From contig SLQV01000077.1 in NCBI GenBank assembly GCA_007131285.1, positions 1-57,603 on the forward strand: 57,603 nucleotides of DNA. The letters are read 5' to 3'. Made by a program: the position numbers and the translations under genes. Positions 1 to 9,881 of this stretch are shown here, in pieces. How positions within the stretch are numbered: the first letter of the stretch is position 1; the number at the start of each line of letters is the position of its first letter. The stretch comes from Myxococcales bacterium. Lineage in GTDB: Bacteria > Myxococcota_A > Polyangia > Polyangiales > SLQV01. Below the pieces are notes generated by a model, which had not been told where the DNA came from, did no database searches, and saw only the letters and a program-made list of their open reading frames with translations.

Positions 1-132
1 GCTTTCTTTTACCAACCGAACCGCTCGCTCACGTACCTCCGATGAAAACCTGCTCCCTTTCATTCTCATGTCTCCTAGACTCCCTCTTTTCGGAGCCTCC
101 AGGAAACCCGGGGGGATTCAGATTGCTTTGAG

Positions 133-993
133 CTAGCGACGAGGCACGGGAAAGAATCTTGTCCAAGTTTGTGGAGGTATGCTAGAATCCCACGGAGTAA
201 TGGTCGTGGTCACGGTCACCACGCCAGGCTTGCATGTGTGGGTCTTGGGTTCCCCCAAGCTGGGCCCCTCAACAAAGTTGCAGCCGTGCTCTCCATCGAC
301 CTTCAATCTGACGGCGTGACCCCCAGCGAATAACGCGCAGGTCCTATTCGCAACGTCAGTGATGTACTCGTCATTGTCAGTTGAGCTTGTTAACAGCGAA
401 GCTTCTACACTCCATTTAGACCCACCCTCCCAGATCTCTCCATTTTCCAGCGCCAGAGACGTCTTTTTAGCGGGGAAATTGACCTTCGCGAGTCGACAGT
501 GCTCATTCTGCTGAAACGCTTGGGTATCGACTACGAGTTGCTCAGGCGACTCCTCCCCTAGCGGTAGCGGGCGGCCGTTGACGAGCGAGGTCCGAATTCT
601 ACGAATGTTGTTGTTCATCTCTTCTCTTGAAGAAACGGGAGTCGACCGAAGCCGATTCACGTTCAAGCGTTTACCAACCAGAGCTAGGAGTTCAAAGGCG
701 CTAGGATTGCGGAAAACGTGAAGCCTTTGATCCGGATCGTAAGCAAATACGACAAGCACCACGCTTGCTGTAAATACGAAAGCTACAACCAGAGCAACAT
801 CCATAAAAAGAAGCGCCGTCTTACCCTCGTCGGCATGCACAAGCGACGCGTCGCTTGGGGGTAGCGCATCGGCCGGATCAACCGCACAACCAAGCAGCAC
901 GCAGAGCGCTGCGCTGACCACCCGCGAACCTAGTTTCTTTGAATCCGACACGCGTATTTTCGATTTCACACAGCTGATTAGCGCGGATAACAA
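133..993 (-). CDS. Hypothetical exported/membrane protein (N-terminal lipobox-like LLGC, one TM segment)
   Basis: 286 aa ORF; LCVLLGC then TM stretch ALLFMDVALVVAFVFTASVVLVVFAY; no family recognised. Confidence 0.55.
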   Translation of the reverse strand: MLSALISCVKSKIRVSDSKKLGSRVVSAALCVLLGCAVDPADALPPSDASLVHADEGKTALLFMDVALVVAFVFTASVVLVVFAYDPDQRLHVFRNPSAFELLALVGKRLNVNRLRSTPVSSREEMNNNIRRIRTSLVNGRPLPLGEESPEQLVVDTQAFQQNEHCRLAKVNFPAKKTSLALENGEIWEGGSKWSVEASLLTSSTDNDEYITDVANRTCALFAGGHAVRLKVDGEHGCNFVEGPSLGEPKTHTCKPGVVTVTTTITPWDSSIPPQTWTRFFPVPRR

Positions 994-1525
994 TCCATGC
1001 CGAGATTAATGCTGTAAATAGAATGTAAACTTCTTTGTTTAAAACATGTTCACTGATGCCCGCACTCGGGCCGCACGTGCGACGCATGCAGCCCTTGACT
1101 GAGCCAGCGCTCCTCCGAGGCAAGCGCTCCGGGAGGAGGGTAGCGCGCGCAAAAAGGCAAGCGGGTGTTGGGGCCCTGGGCGCAGCTTTAGCTGGCATTT
1201 TAGACAACCAGCGAGGGACTCACGCCCTAAGACGCGGGGGCATGCGCGAAACATGCCCCCTTGAACAGTGGCTCTCGGAGAGGCACGAGTCTCAGCTTGG
1301 GGACCTGAGCAAGACCTCCCATGGCCACGCAAACTGAGTCAACATAGCGAATATCAAGCACAGACGTGGGCTTTCTGGCGAGGCTTCGCGGACGACTCGG
1401 CCCCTTAACCGAACACGGATGGCCTGAGCCCTGATCGTAAACGAACCAGCGCCCGGCGCCCTTGCACTGTTTCATTAGCTAAATACGTTAGGACTAGGGG
1501 TGAATGTTTACGGCATCGGCACGAA

Positions 1526-3319
1526 ATGATAGCGTTGGCGAACAGGCGTGGGGAACGGCGATCATGCAGCCGGCATTGTGGGGACCTCGTGTGCAGTCAC
1601 TTCATATTTTCGGGCAGCGCGCGAACAAGTCCTAGAGGATTGAAGCCGAGGGCACTCGGTGACCGATACGGAAGCCAGGGAGGCGAGCGCCTCCGATCGA
1701 TAGCGGCGGCGTTCGTCGTCGCTGCGTGGGCTTTAGGCGCGACGGGCGCACTGGCTCAGAACCACTCAGACGAGCGCGCTGACATACATTCATCCGAGCG
1801 CATCGGGGTAAACGGGGAGCAGCCGCGGGGTTCACGATTCAGTGTTGGCGGAGCGCTCTTTGCGGCGCTCCCGCTTGCGCGACCGGAGCGTGACCTTTTT
1901 CGGCCGGGTCCCGGGGGCGAGCTCAGCGTGCGCTACGCTTGGACCCATTGGATCATGCCGGAAATCGTTTTGGGGACGCTGCTGCTTTCGGATGGTTCAC
2001 CACCTGCGGATATTAACCGAGAGCCCCCTGGCGTCGGCACATGGACCGCACTCAACATCGGTATGCGCGTTCTACCTTTTTCCGATCGAAGGACGCCCGC
2101 ACGCATGCGCGGGCTCTGGCTTAGCGGCGGAGGAGGTGCTGGCCTCACAGGGCGCTCGGTCCGTCCGTCCGCTACAGCAGCGGTGGGCTACGCCTTCTCC
2201 CTGAATGCCTTCGCGCTCAGCCCGGTGGTGCGGTACGCGCATATCTTTCAACAGGATAACCCCGTGAGTTCTAGCGATGCGCGATTGTTGCTCGCCGGTG
2301 TTGAGCTGGCGTGGACCGCCCAAAAACCACCCGTGAAACCTGTGGTTTCGTCGCCTCCTCCGCCTAGTGATCGCGATGGTGATGGCATCGTTGACGAGGA
2401 CGATGCGTGCCCGGATGATGCCGAAGATTACGACGGCTTCGAAGATGCAGACGGCTGTCCCGACCCGGATAACGACGGAGATGGTATTCCGGATACCGAA
2501 GATGCCTGCCCTAATGCCCCAGAAGATTTCGACGGGTTTGAGGATGAAGACGGGTGCCCCGACCCGGACAACGACGGAGATGGTATTCTTGATGTCGATG
2601 ACCAATGCCCAGACGAGCCTGAGGTCTACAATGGCATCGAAGACGAAGATGGCTGTCCCGATGCTGGCGTTATCGAACTCAAGGATGAGCGCATTATCCT
2701 CGAGGAGCGCGTGCTATTCGATTTCGAGCGCGCGCGGGTCAAGCACAGCGCTCGCCCGATTATCGAAGCTATCGTGAAGCTTTACCGTCGACAACGAAAC
2801 TGGGAAAAGCTCCGCGTCGAGGGCCACGCAGACGTGCGCGGGTCCGAGTCGTTCAACGTAACACTAAGCGAGCGACGCGCGGAGCAAGTGCGCCTGGCGC
2901 TCGTTGAGGCAGGTATTCCCGCTGAGATCATCGACTTTGTGGGCTACGGCCGAGGCCGACCCCGCGTTCTCGGCGACACCGAAGACGCGCATCAGCGCAA
3001 CCGCCGCGTCGAGTTTGTGATCCTAAGCAGAACGCCAATAGACGCGCCTGACTTCTCTCAGGACACCCGCGCACCCGACACTGACACCGACACCGACACG
3101 CCAGCGGCGGGTGCGCGCGACGAGCCGGCAGCACCGCGCCCCTCTGTCAAAACACCCCCCACGCCAGCCAGTGAACCACGCCCCCAGCCCGATCGAATAG
3201 AGCACACGCCTGACACAGATGCGCGAATTCCATCGCCCACGGCACCGCAAGAGCGGGACGGCGAAACCGCCGCTACGCCGAATGTGGAGACGCTGGACAC
3301 GAAAGGCAACGTCCCGTGA
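1526..3319 (+). CDS. OmpA-family outer membrane protein with thrombospondin type-3 (TSP3) Ca-binding repeats
   Basis: DRDGDGIVDEDDACPDDAEDYDGFEDADGCPDPDNDGDGIPD repeats followed by OmpA C-terminal domain (VEGHADVRGSESFNVTLSERRAEQVRLALVEAGI...NRRVEFVI). Start may be further downstream. Confidence 0.9.
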   Translation: MIALANRRGERRSCSRHCGDLVCSHFIFSGSARTSPRGLKPRALGDRYGSQGGERLRSIAAAFVVAAWALGATGALAQNHSDERADIHSSERIGVNGEQPRGSRFSVGGALFAALPLARPERDLFRPGPGGELSVRYAWTHWIMPEIVLGTLLLSDGSPPADINREPPGVGTWTALNIGMRVLPFSDRRTPARMRGLWLSGGGGAGLTGRSVRPSATAAVGYAFSLNAFALSPVVRYAHIFQQDNPVSSSDARLLLAGVELAWTAQKPPVKPVVSSPPPPSDRDGDGIVDEDDACPDDAEDYDGFEDADGCPDPDNDGDGIPDTEDACPNAPEDFDGFEDEDGCPDPDNDGDGILDVDDQCPDEPEVYNGIEDEDGCPDAGVIELKDERIILEERVLFDFERARVKHSARPIIEAIVKLYRRQRNWEKLRVEGHADVRGSESFNVTLSERRAEQVRLALVEAGIPAEIIDFVGYGRGRPRVLGDTEDAHQRNRRVEFVILSRTPIDAPDFSQDTRAPDTDTDTDTPAAGARDEPAAPRPSVKTPPTPASEPRPQPDRIEHTPDTDARIPSPTAPQERDGETAATPNVETLDTKGNVP

Positions 3320-5136
3320 AGCGCGCGTTTCTCCAGCGTTTGCGAGCCAACTTCGGCCGGGGTCACATACTGGACCTCCGGCATAGGCATACCCTGCGCG
3401 CGCTGGAGTACGCCGGTCGACCTACCGCACTGCTCTCAAGCGCCTGGCTAACGAGATGCGGATCAGCTCTCCGCGGCGCGTGCTTTGCGTGGTTGCTGGC
3501 GGCGATCAGCCTGGGAGGCTGCGACTGCCGCACAGAGCTGGTCGGTGGAACCTGCAAGCGCGGGTTCACGCCGTGTGCGGGGCAATGCGTCAATCTACGC
3601 AGCGATAACGCGCACTGCGGGGCCTGCTTTAATGCGTGTGAAGCCGACGAAACGTGTCACCGCGCCCAATGTGGAGCCCCCGACCCAGAGCCCGGTCCGG
3701 ATCCCTGCGGTTCCAATCAGCGCCTTTGTGAAGACACGTGCCGCACCATTACCGCGGATGTGAATCATTGCGGGGCCTGTGGGCTGCGCTGTCCCGCAAG
3801 CACTTACTGCGCCGAGGGGTTCTGTATTGGCGACGGCCTCGACGCTTTCTGTGGCTTTCCTGGCCTCCTCTGCGACGGGGTCTGCATCAACCCCAATATC
3901 AATCCCGCACATTGCGGCGGTTGCGGTCTTCGCTGTCCGGAGGAGAGCGCGTGCAATGGCGGCGTCTGCCGCATAGAACCCGGCGACGCCGGCTGTACGC
4001 CCCGTGAAACGCTCTGTGAATCAACTTGCATCGATACGAGTATCGATCCCAATAATTGCGGCTCTTGTGGCAATGCATGCCCGAGCGGGCAGCCATGTAT
4101 CGAGGGCGCGTGTAGTGAGACGGGCCAGCCCTGCCAGCCACCGCTGCTCGCGTGCGGCGGACGATGCGTCGATCCAGCCACCGACAACTCCCACTGTGGC
4201 GGCTGTTTCAACGTCTGCGAAGACGCAAGTATCTGCGGTGGTGGCAGCTGCAACATCGCTTGCACAGCACCGCTCGAGCGGTGCTTGGATACCTGTGTCA
4301 ACTTGGCGTCGGACAACAACAATTGCGGGGCCTGCGGCGACGCCTGCGACCCCAGCAATACCTGCGTACAAGGCATCTGCCTGCCACCCTGCTCCTTGGG
4401 CACGTCGCGCTGTGGTGCAAGCTGCGTAGACACGCAAAGCGACCCAGACCACTGCGGCATCTGTGGTGTCGCGTGCGATACCGCTATCTGTATCGACGGC
4501 CTGTGCAGCGGCAAGCGCACCGGGCAACTCGTACTGATCGGACACGACTACCAAGTCACGCGCGTGAACATGAATCGCATCGTGGGCAACAGTATCTTTC
4601 TGGCGCCTGGCAATCCGGTGCGGGTTGTCAGCTACATCGGCGCCGCACACAACAGCGTCGTGAACGGGACACGCGTCGCCCTGAATCAGGTCGCCGCGGA
4701 ACGCGGGCGCAGCTTCGCCGAAACCGTCGCCACGGCCGACGTGTTGGAAGATAGGCTTGCCGACGCAGATGTACTGCTGATCTACGCTCAAGGCGGCGCT
4801 AGTGATACCGCTTTGGCCAACCTGGGCCTTACGCTGGGCGCGGCCATGGAGGCGTTTCTCGGCAACGGCGGTGTGATTGTGGTGCTCGACGGATACTCAA
4901 CAAGCAATGCAGGCACCTGGCAACTACTGGCGACCAGCAACTTGCTTGCCGTGACTGACGCGAACGAGATCACCGGGTCGATTGTCAGTGTCATTCATCC
5001 CGGCAGTAGCATCGCGCTCGGCTCCGCTTTAAACTACCGGGCCGAACCGACGAGCGTCAGCTTCAGCGCCAGTGACGGCCAGACCGTCGTCCAGGCAGGG
5101 GACGACCCAGTCGTGATACATAAGCTCTTTTTCTAA
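3316..5136 (+). CDS. Exported Cys-rich repeat protein with C-terminal Rossmann/ThuA-like domain
   Basis: About 7 copies of a C..C(V/R)...D..HCG.CG..C repeat; C-terminal part (GQLVLIGHDY...DVLLIYAQGGASD...GGVIVVLDGY) looks like an alpha/beta domain; start overlaps upstream stop (GTGA). Confidence 0.85.
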   Translation: MKRAFLQRLRANFGRGHILDLRHRHTLRALEYAGRPTALLSSAWLTRCGSALRGACFAWLLAAISLGGCDCRTELVGGTCKRGFTPCAGQCVNLRSDNAHCGACFNACEADETCHRAQCGAPDPEPGPDPCGSNQRLCEDTCRTITADVNHCGACGLRCPASTYCAEGFCIGDGLDAFCGFPGLLCDGVCINPNINPAHCGGCGLRCPEESACNGGVCRIEPGDAGCTPRETLCESTCIDTSIDPNNCGSCGNACPSGQPCIEGACSETGQPCQPPLLACGGRCVDPATDNSHCGGCFNVCEDASICGGGSCNIACTAPLERCLDTCVNLASDNNNCGACGDACDPSNTCVQGICLPPCSLGTSRCGASCVDTQSDPDHCGICGVACDTAICIDGLCSGKRTGQLVLIGHDYQVTRVNMNRIVGNSIFLAPGNPVRVVSYIGAAHNSVVNGTRVALNQVAAERGRSFAETVATADVLEDRLADADVLLIYAQGGASDTALANLGLTLGAAMEAFLGNGGVIVVLDGYSTSNAGTWQLLATSNLLAVTDANEITGSIVSVIHPGSSIALGSALNYRAEPTSVSFSASDGQTVVQAGDDPVVIHKLFF

Positions 5137-5213
5137 TACGCTTCAGCCCTACATTCACGGCTCGCGCATCTAGCCTATCTAGGCGGGGATCGGCCGCTTG
5201 AGTTGACGCCGAA

Positions 5214-5259
5214 ACTAAGGCTTGCATTGCTTGCCCTAGCTAGCCCTCGAAGCCTTAGT
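5214..5259 (+). promoter_or_regulatory. 10-bp perfect inverted repeat (ACTAAGGCTT...AAGCCTTAGT), 5' of glycosyltransferase gene
   Basis: 5214-5223 and 5250-5259 are exact reverse complements, 19 nt before the ATG at 5279. Confidence 0.5.
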
Positions 5260-5278
5260 GTGAAAGAACCTCTGCCTC

Positions 5279-6451
5279 ATGGGGAATCGCAAAGCGCTGC
5301 TCTTTGTCAACGACTTAGGTTTTTTCTTCAGCCATAGGTTTCCCATCGCACTCGCCGGCCAGGCGCGAGGGTTCGATATGGCCGTGGCAGCGCCCGAAAG
5401 CAGCGCCAGCGCAGCGCACCTGGCGCAGTTGGCAGATCACAACATAAAGTGGCTGCCAGTGCCCGTACGGCGCCACGGCCTTAACCCATTGCGAGACTTA
5501 AGGACCCTAGAGACGCTTGCCCGTATTCTCCTCCGGGAACGTCCAGATATTCTGCATAACGTGACAGCAAAATGCATCTTGCACGGCTCGCTTGCGGCCC
5601 GCCTACTCTCGCTCCCCGGCCTGCCCCCGCTGCGCGTCGTCAATGCAGTGAGCGGTCTCGGCTTCGCCTTTATTCGCCAAAGCGCTGACGCGCGAGTCGC
5701 CCGTAGTGTGATTCGCGCGGGCTATCGCCTGCTGCCGCCGGCGCAGCGTACATGGTTTATCTTCCAGAATATTGACGACCAAGAGCTGTTTGAGCGAGAG
5801 GGCATGGTCAGGCCAGGCCGATCGGTAATTGTGCGAGGGTCGGGCGTAGACCTCAAATACTTCCAACCCGCCTCAAGCGCACCCGCTGCGCCCAGACGCG
5901 TCGTACTACCCGCGAGACTGCTCTGGGACAAAGGCGTGCGCGAGTTCACTGAGGCAGCGCGTTTACTGAGGTCGAGCCATCCTGAGGTGCACTTCTGCCT
6001 AGCGGGCGGCTTGGATACTACCTATCGGCAGCATGTCCCCGAAGCTCAGGTGCGCGCTTGGGAGTCCGAAGGATTGGTGCATTGGCTCGGCCATCAATCG
6101 GACATGCGCGCTTGCCTGCAAGCTGCTTCTATCGCTTGCCTACCATCCTATCGCGAAGGCTTGCCCAAAGCTTTGCTTGAGGCTGCGGCCTGTGGATTGC
6201 CCATTGTGACGACGGACGTGCCCGGCTGTCGCGAGGTGGTCACCGACGGCGTCAATGGCCTGCTGGTACCGGCGCGCGACGCTGCCGCCCTTGCTGCCGC
6301 CCTAGGGCGCCTGCTGACAGACCGCGACCTGGCCAACCGTCTCGGTGCGGCCAGCCGTCAACGCGCCACCGCCCACTTTTGCGCTCGAGCTCTCGCCAAC
6401 CAAACCATTAACCTCTGGCAGCAGGCGCTCGAAGCCGATTCAGCGCGCTAG
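5279..6451 (+). CDS. Glycosyltransferase family 4 (GT-B)
   Basis: 390 aa; VVLPARLLWDKGVREFTEAARLL, CLPSYREGLPKALLEAAACGLPIVTTDVPGCREVV (E-x7-E motif). Confidence 0.92.
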   Translation: MGNRKALLFVNDLGFFFSHRFPIALAGQARGFDMAVAAPESSASAAHLAQLADHNIKWLPVPVRRHGLNPLRDLRTLETLARILLRERPDILHNVTAKCILHGSLAARLLSLPGLPPLRVVNAVSGLGFAFIRQSADARVARSVIRAGYRLLPPAQRTWFIFQNIDDQELFEREGMVRPGRSVIVRGSGVDLKYFQPASSAPAAPRRVVLPARLLWDKGVREFTEAARLLRSSHPEVHFCLAGGLDTTYRQHVPEAQVRAWESEGLVHWLGHQSDMRACLQAASIACLPSYREGLPKALLEAAACGLPIVTTDVPGCREVVTDGVNGLLVPARDAAALAAALGRLLTDRDLANRLGAASRQRATAHFCARALANQTINLWQQALEADSAR

Positions 6452-6720
6452 GAGCGCGGCGTGCAATGGCGCCGCCAAAGGCGATAGCCCACGAACCGTC
6501 GGAGTCTCGGATGAGCCCCAAGTAGGATACGCAACTGCGTGCGGTTCCCTGTTTTTTGACTGCCGTGTGAGGCACGCGAGCGCACCCACGCACCCACCGA
6601 TTCCGTGGCGCCGAACCCTCGACGAGAGATTTCCCCCCAGCACGGACCTCGTATCAGCCAAGTGGTGCGCGCGCTCCTGACCTTGGGTGAAACGCGGTGA
6701 CGTGCCATGCTGTGCCCGAG

Positions 6721-7911
6721 ATGAGCGACAAACCCTCCTATGAGGCGCGGGGCGTCTCCGCCAGCAAGTCCGAAGTACACGCTGCGATAGCGAACCTACA
6801 CAAGGGCGTTTTTCCTGGTGCTTTCTGCAAGATTTTGCCCGACTTGCTGCTCGGTGACCGTGATTTTTGCACGGTGATGCACGCAGACGGCGCCGGCACA
6901 AAATCGGTGCTTGCCTACCTGCACTATCAAAATACGGGTGACCCTTCGGTGTTCGCGGGCATTGCCCAGGATAGCCTGGTGATGAACCTCGACGATCTAC
7001 TTTGCGTCGGAGCCGATGGCCCCTTTCTGCTTTCGAATACCATCGGTCGTAACGCGAAGCGCGTGCCTGGCGAGGTCATCTCCGCATTGATCCACGGATA
7101 CGAAGCCGTCTGCGCGCAACTCGCAGACTTCGGCGTCGAGGTATACGGCTGTGGTGGCGAAACTGCCGACGTTGGCGATGTTGTGCGCACGGTGATCGCC
7201 GACTCCACACTGATGACGCGCATGCGCCGCAGCGACGTCGTCGATGCGTCTCAGGCCAAACCAGGTCACGTATTGGTGGGATTGGCGTCTTTCGGGCAGG
7301 CTAAGTACGAGCCGCGCTACAACTCGGGCATCGGCTCGAACGGCCTGACGCAAGCCCGCCACGATGTATTCGGCGGCGACATGAAAGTTGCGTTTCCCGA
7401 GAGCTTCGCGCCGGAAATCAGCGACGTAGCCTACACCGGTTACGCCGACTTGAACACACGCCTTGAAGGCACACCGTTGACACTGCTGGAGGCGCTGCTG
7501 TCACCTACCCGGACGTATGCGCCCGTGCTGATACCGCTGCTACGCGATATTCGCAGCATGTCGGCGAGACCCATCTCCGCCATCTTCCACATCACCGGTG
7601 GCGGTCAGCTCAAGCCGCTGAGCTTCGGTCAGGGCGTGCGCTACGTGAAAGACAACCTCTTTCCGCTCCCCCCCCTCTTTCGCTACCTCCAAACCACACA
7701 AGGCTTGAGTCTCGAGGAAATGGCGCGGGTCTACAACTTGGGACATCGGCTAGAGGTGGCCTGTGAACCCGACTTCGCCCCTGAGGTTATCGAACGTGCA
7801 GCGGATCTAGGCGTTGAAGCGCGCATCGTAGGGCATATCGGAGCGTACTACGATGGTCGCAGCAGCATGCGGCTAGAGCACGCGGGCGAGGTCGTTGAGC
7901 GTTCGGCTTAG
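6721..7911 (+). CDS. purM: Phosphoribosylformylglycinamidine cyclo-ligase (AIR synthase)
   Basis: HADGAGTKS, MNLDDLLCVGADGPFLLSNTIG, YGCGGETADVGD, HITGGG; ATG at 6721 (ORF track start 6697). Confidence 0.8.
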   Translation: MSDKPSYEARGVSASKSEVHAAIANLHKGVFPGAFCKILPDLLLGDRDFCTVMHADGAGTKSVLAYLHYQNTGDPSVFAGIAQDSLVMNLDDLLCVGADGPFLLSNTIGRNAKRVPGEVISALIHGYEAVCAQLADFGVEVYGCGGETADVGDVVRTVIADSTLMTRMRRSDVVDASQAKPGHVLVGLASFGQAKYEPRYNSGIGSNGLTQARHDVFGGDMKVAFPESFAPEISDVAYTGYADLNTRLEGTPLTLLEALLSPTRTYAPVLIPLLRDIRSMSARPISAIFHITGGGQLKPLSFGQGVRYVKDNLFPLPPLFRYLQTTQGLSLEEMARVYNLGHRLEVACEPDFAPEVIERAADLGVEARIVGHIGAYYDGRSSMRLEHAGEVVERSA

Positions 7912-7950
7912 TCCTTGCTCCGACACCTAAGCGCCCCTAGCGACATCCGC

Positions 7951-8000
7951 TCAAAAGTAAAAAGCCACACGCTGCCAGAGATTCTCTGCAGACGTGTGGC
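7951..8000 (-). terminator. Rho-independent terminator of desaturase gene
   Basis: Inverted repeat GCCACACG.CTG.CAGAG-ATT-CTCTG.CAG.CGTGTGGC (7964-8000); on minus strand it is followed by TTTTTACTTTT. Confidence 0.8.
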
Positions 8001-8037
8001 GAATGTTGACCGGCCCGCAGAGAGGCCGCGTCTCAGC

Positions 8038-8859
8038 TCAGACTATGGGTCTAACACCCGCCCCGGGCATTGCGGCCTGCGCCGGCGCTCGGTAAGGGTA
8101 TCGTCCTTTCTGAACACGTTCCGGCATCTCGATGATGCCCAAACGCTTGAAAAGCCGAATCATAAGGTAGCCAGGGTCTACTTCGAACCAACGCACGGCA
8201 AAGTTGGGTGCCATGCCGAAGCGATGGTGATTGTTCTGAAAAAGTTCGCCGAACGTTACAAAGTCGAAGAAGAGGGAGTTGCGCGATTGGTCGCCATTGT
8301 TGTAGTTAGCATAGCCGTAACGATGGCCGCACCAGTTCACGATAGCGCCATGAACCGGACCCATCACAAAGTGAATAGGCAACAGCAACCACAGCCACCA
8401 CTTATCCGCAAACGCGGCGTACACACCAGCATAGAGTACACACCAAAGAATACGCATCGTCCAGCTTTGTCCAAGGCGGTCGAGCATGGGCCACGAGGGA
8501 TATCCGCCGTCAAAACGCGCCTCGGGAGACCGACGATTGTAGGCGTAATCGTCGTAGCGCGCTTTTGTTGAAAGCATCATCGACATCGGATTGGAATAAC
8601 CCACGGGTGAATGCGGATCTTGCTCCGTGTCAATGAACGCGTGGTGTTCGCGATGAAGGATGGCGTACCCCCTAGGATTAAGGAACGAGGAACCCTGGGT
8701 TACGTAGGTGACTAAGTAAAAAAAACGCTCCCACCCCTTGGACATCGAAAACATGCGGTGCGCGCCGTATCGATGCAGAAAGAAAGTCTGCGAAAACACT
8801 GACCCTAGCCAGTGTGCCGCAAAGAACGTTAGAATGATGATGGTTCCCGTTGTCCACAT
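8038..8859 (-). CDS. Acyl-CoA/fatty acid desaturase
   Basis: Histidine boxes HRYGAH, HREHHAF, NNHHRFG, plus HRYGYANY; hydrophobic segments. Confidence 0.92.
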   Translation of the reverse strand: MWTTGTIIILTFFAAHWLGSVFSQTFFLHRYGAHRMFSMSKGWERFFYLVTYVTQGSSFLNPRGYAILHREHHAFIDTEQDPHSPVGYSNPMSMMLSTKARYDDYAYNRRSPEARFDGGYPSWPMLDRLGQSWTMRILWCVLYAGVYAAFADKWWLWLLLPIHFVMGPVHGAIVNWCGHRYGYANYNNGDQSRNSLFFDFVTFGELFQNNHHRFGMAPNFAVRWFEVDPGYLMIRLFKRLGIIEMPERVQKGRYPYRAPAQAAMPGAGVRPIV

Positions 8860-9065
8860 AGTTACTTGTTCCTTATCTCGAGGCGTAGGGCCATCGCAAC
8901 CCTAAGCAAGTGCTACGCTTACCTTCTGCCAAGTTGTGACGCGGGTGTCACTTGGTACAAGTTACTCATGCTTCCCGGCGGCCCGCGCCTCATTCTTTGA
9001 CGAGCTATCCACTGGCGTCAAAGATACCGCCTCCATCTCCCCACGACAGTATCGCACGATATGAC

Positions 9066-9647
9066 CTACTGCGCTTCGTCCGGGGGCAACGAAACCGCGG
9101 AAAGCGTATGGATCACCCCATTGGTGCAAGGAAGGTCCGTCGCGACCACCGGTGCCCCACCCACGGTGACCGACGTCTCCGTCGTGGACACGGGCAAGAC
9201 AGTGCCTGCAACGGTCGTAAAAGATTTCTCCGTCGCGACCTTCACGCTCGTGTAGGTGCCCTCAACGACATGATGCTTAAGGATGCGCTGAAGCGTCGGC
9301 CGACTTTCCGGAAGCAATAGTGCGTTCAGGGTGCCCTCGGGAAGCGCGGCGAAGGCCTCGTCGTTAGGCGCGAAAATCGTAAATGGTCCGGGGGCCCGCA
9401 GCGTATCCGCCATAAGTGCGGCCTGGATCAGACCCGCCAGCGTGGAAAACTTCCCATCAGCAATCACCGTATCGACGCAATCCGCGCTCGCCTCGGGCAG
9501 TTCGATATTCTCTACTTCAACAGGCACCTCGGCCTTGTCCGGAACATAAACGGGCTCTGGGGCCTTCTTTTCACCACACGCTACGAGCGAGAAAGCAGCG
9601 CCGAGTATCAAGCTCGTACGCATCATTAAGTTCTTCTGAATCAACAT
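9066..9647 (-). CDS. Fasciclin (FAS1) domain lipoprotein
   Basis: LVACGEKK lipobox; FTIFAPNDEAFAALPEGTL...HHVVEGTYTS...NGVIHTLSAVSLP; ATG 9647 preceded by GGAGAT. Confidence 0.9.
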   Translation of the reverse strand: MLIQKNLMMRTSLILGAAFSLVACGEKKAPEPVYVPDKAEVPVEVENIELPEASADCVDTVIADGKFSTLAGLIQAALMADTLRAPGPFTIFAPNDEAFAALPEGTLNALLLPESRPTLQRILKHHVVEGTYTSVKVATEKSFTTVAGTVLPVSTTETSVTVGGAPVVATDLPCTNGVIHTLSAVSLPPDEAQ

Positions 9648-9881
9648 GATATCTCCAAAACCGCACCAGCGCGAAACGCCGTTGCTCAGGTTCTCCATAA
9701 CTCGCCGCGACTTTAACTCAACCGAGGGGCATCAGGCCAGAACCAATGGCCCCGACCCCATAGAAAGCAACTGAGTCTTGTGTCGGCTAACCGCCGAACT
9801 AGAGCGCGAAGCCCGCGGGTTCGGTCGACGACCGGCGTTGGCGCAACGTTTCGCGTCTTAGACCTCTTTAAGCACGTGCGT

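Noticed and set aside
4021-4791. Antisense ORFs (3804-4520, 4021-4791) opposite the Cys-rich gene
   Set aside because: Shadow ORFs from repetitive high-GC codons; sense frame has clear Cys-repeat domain.
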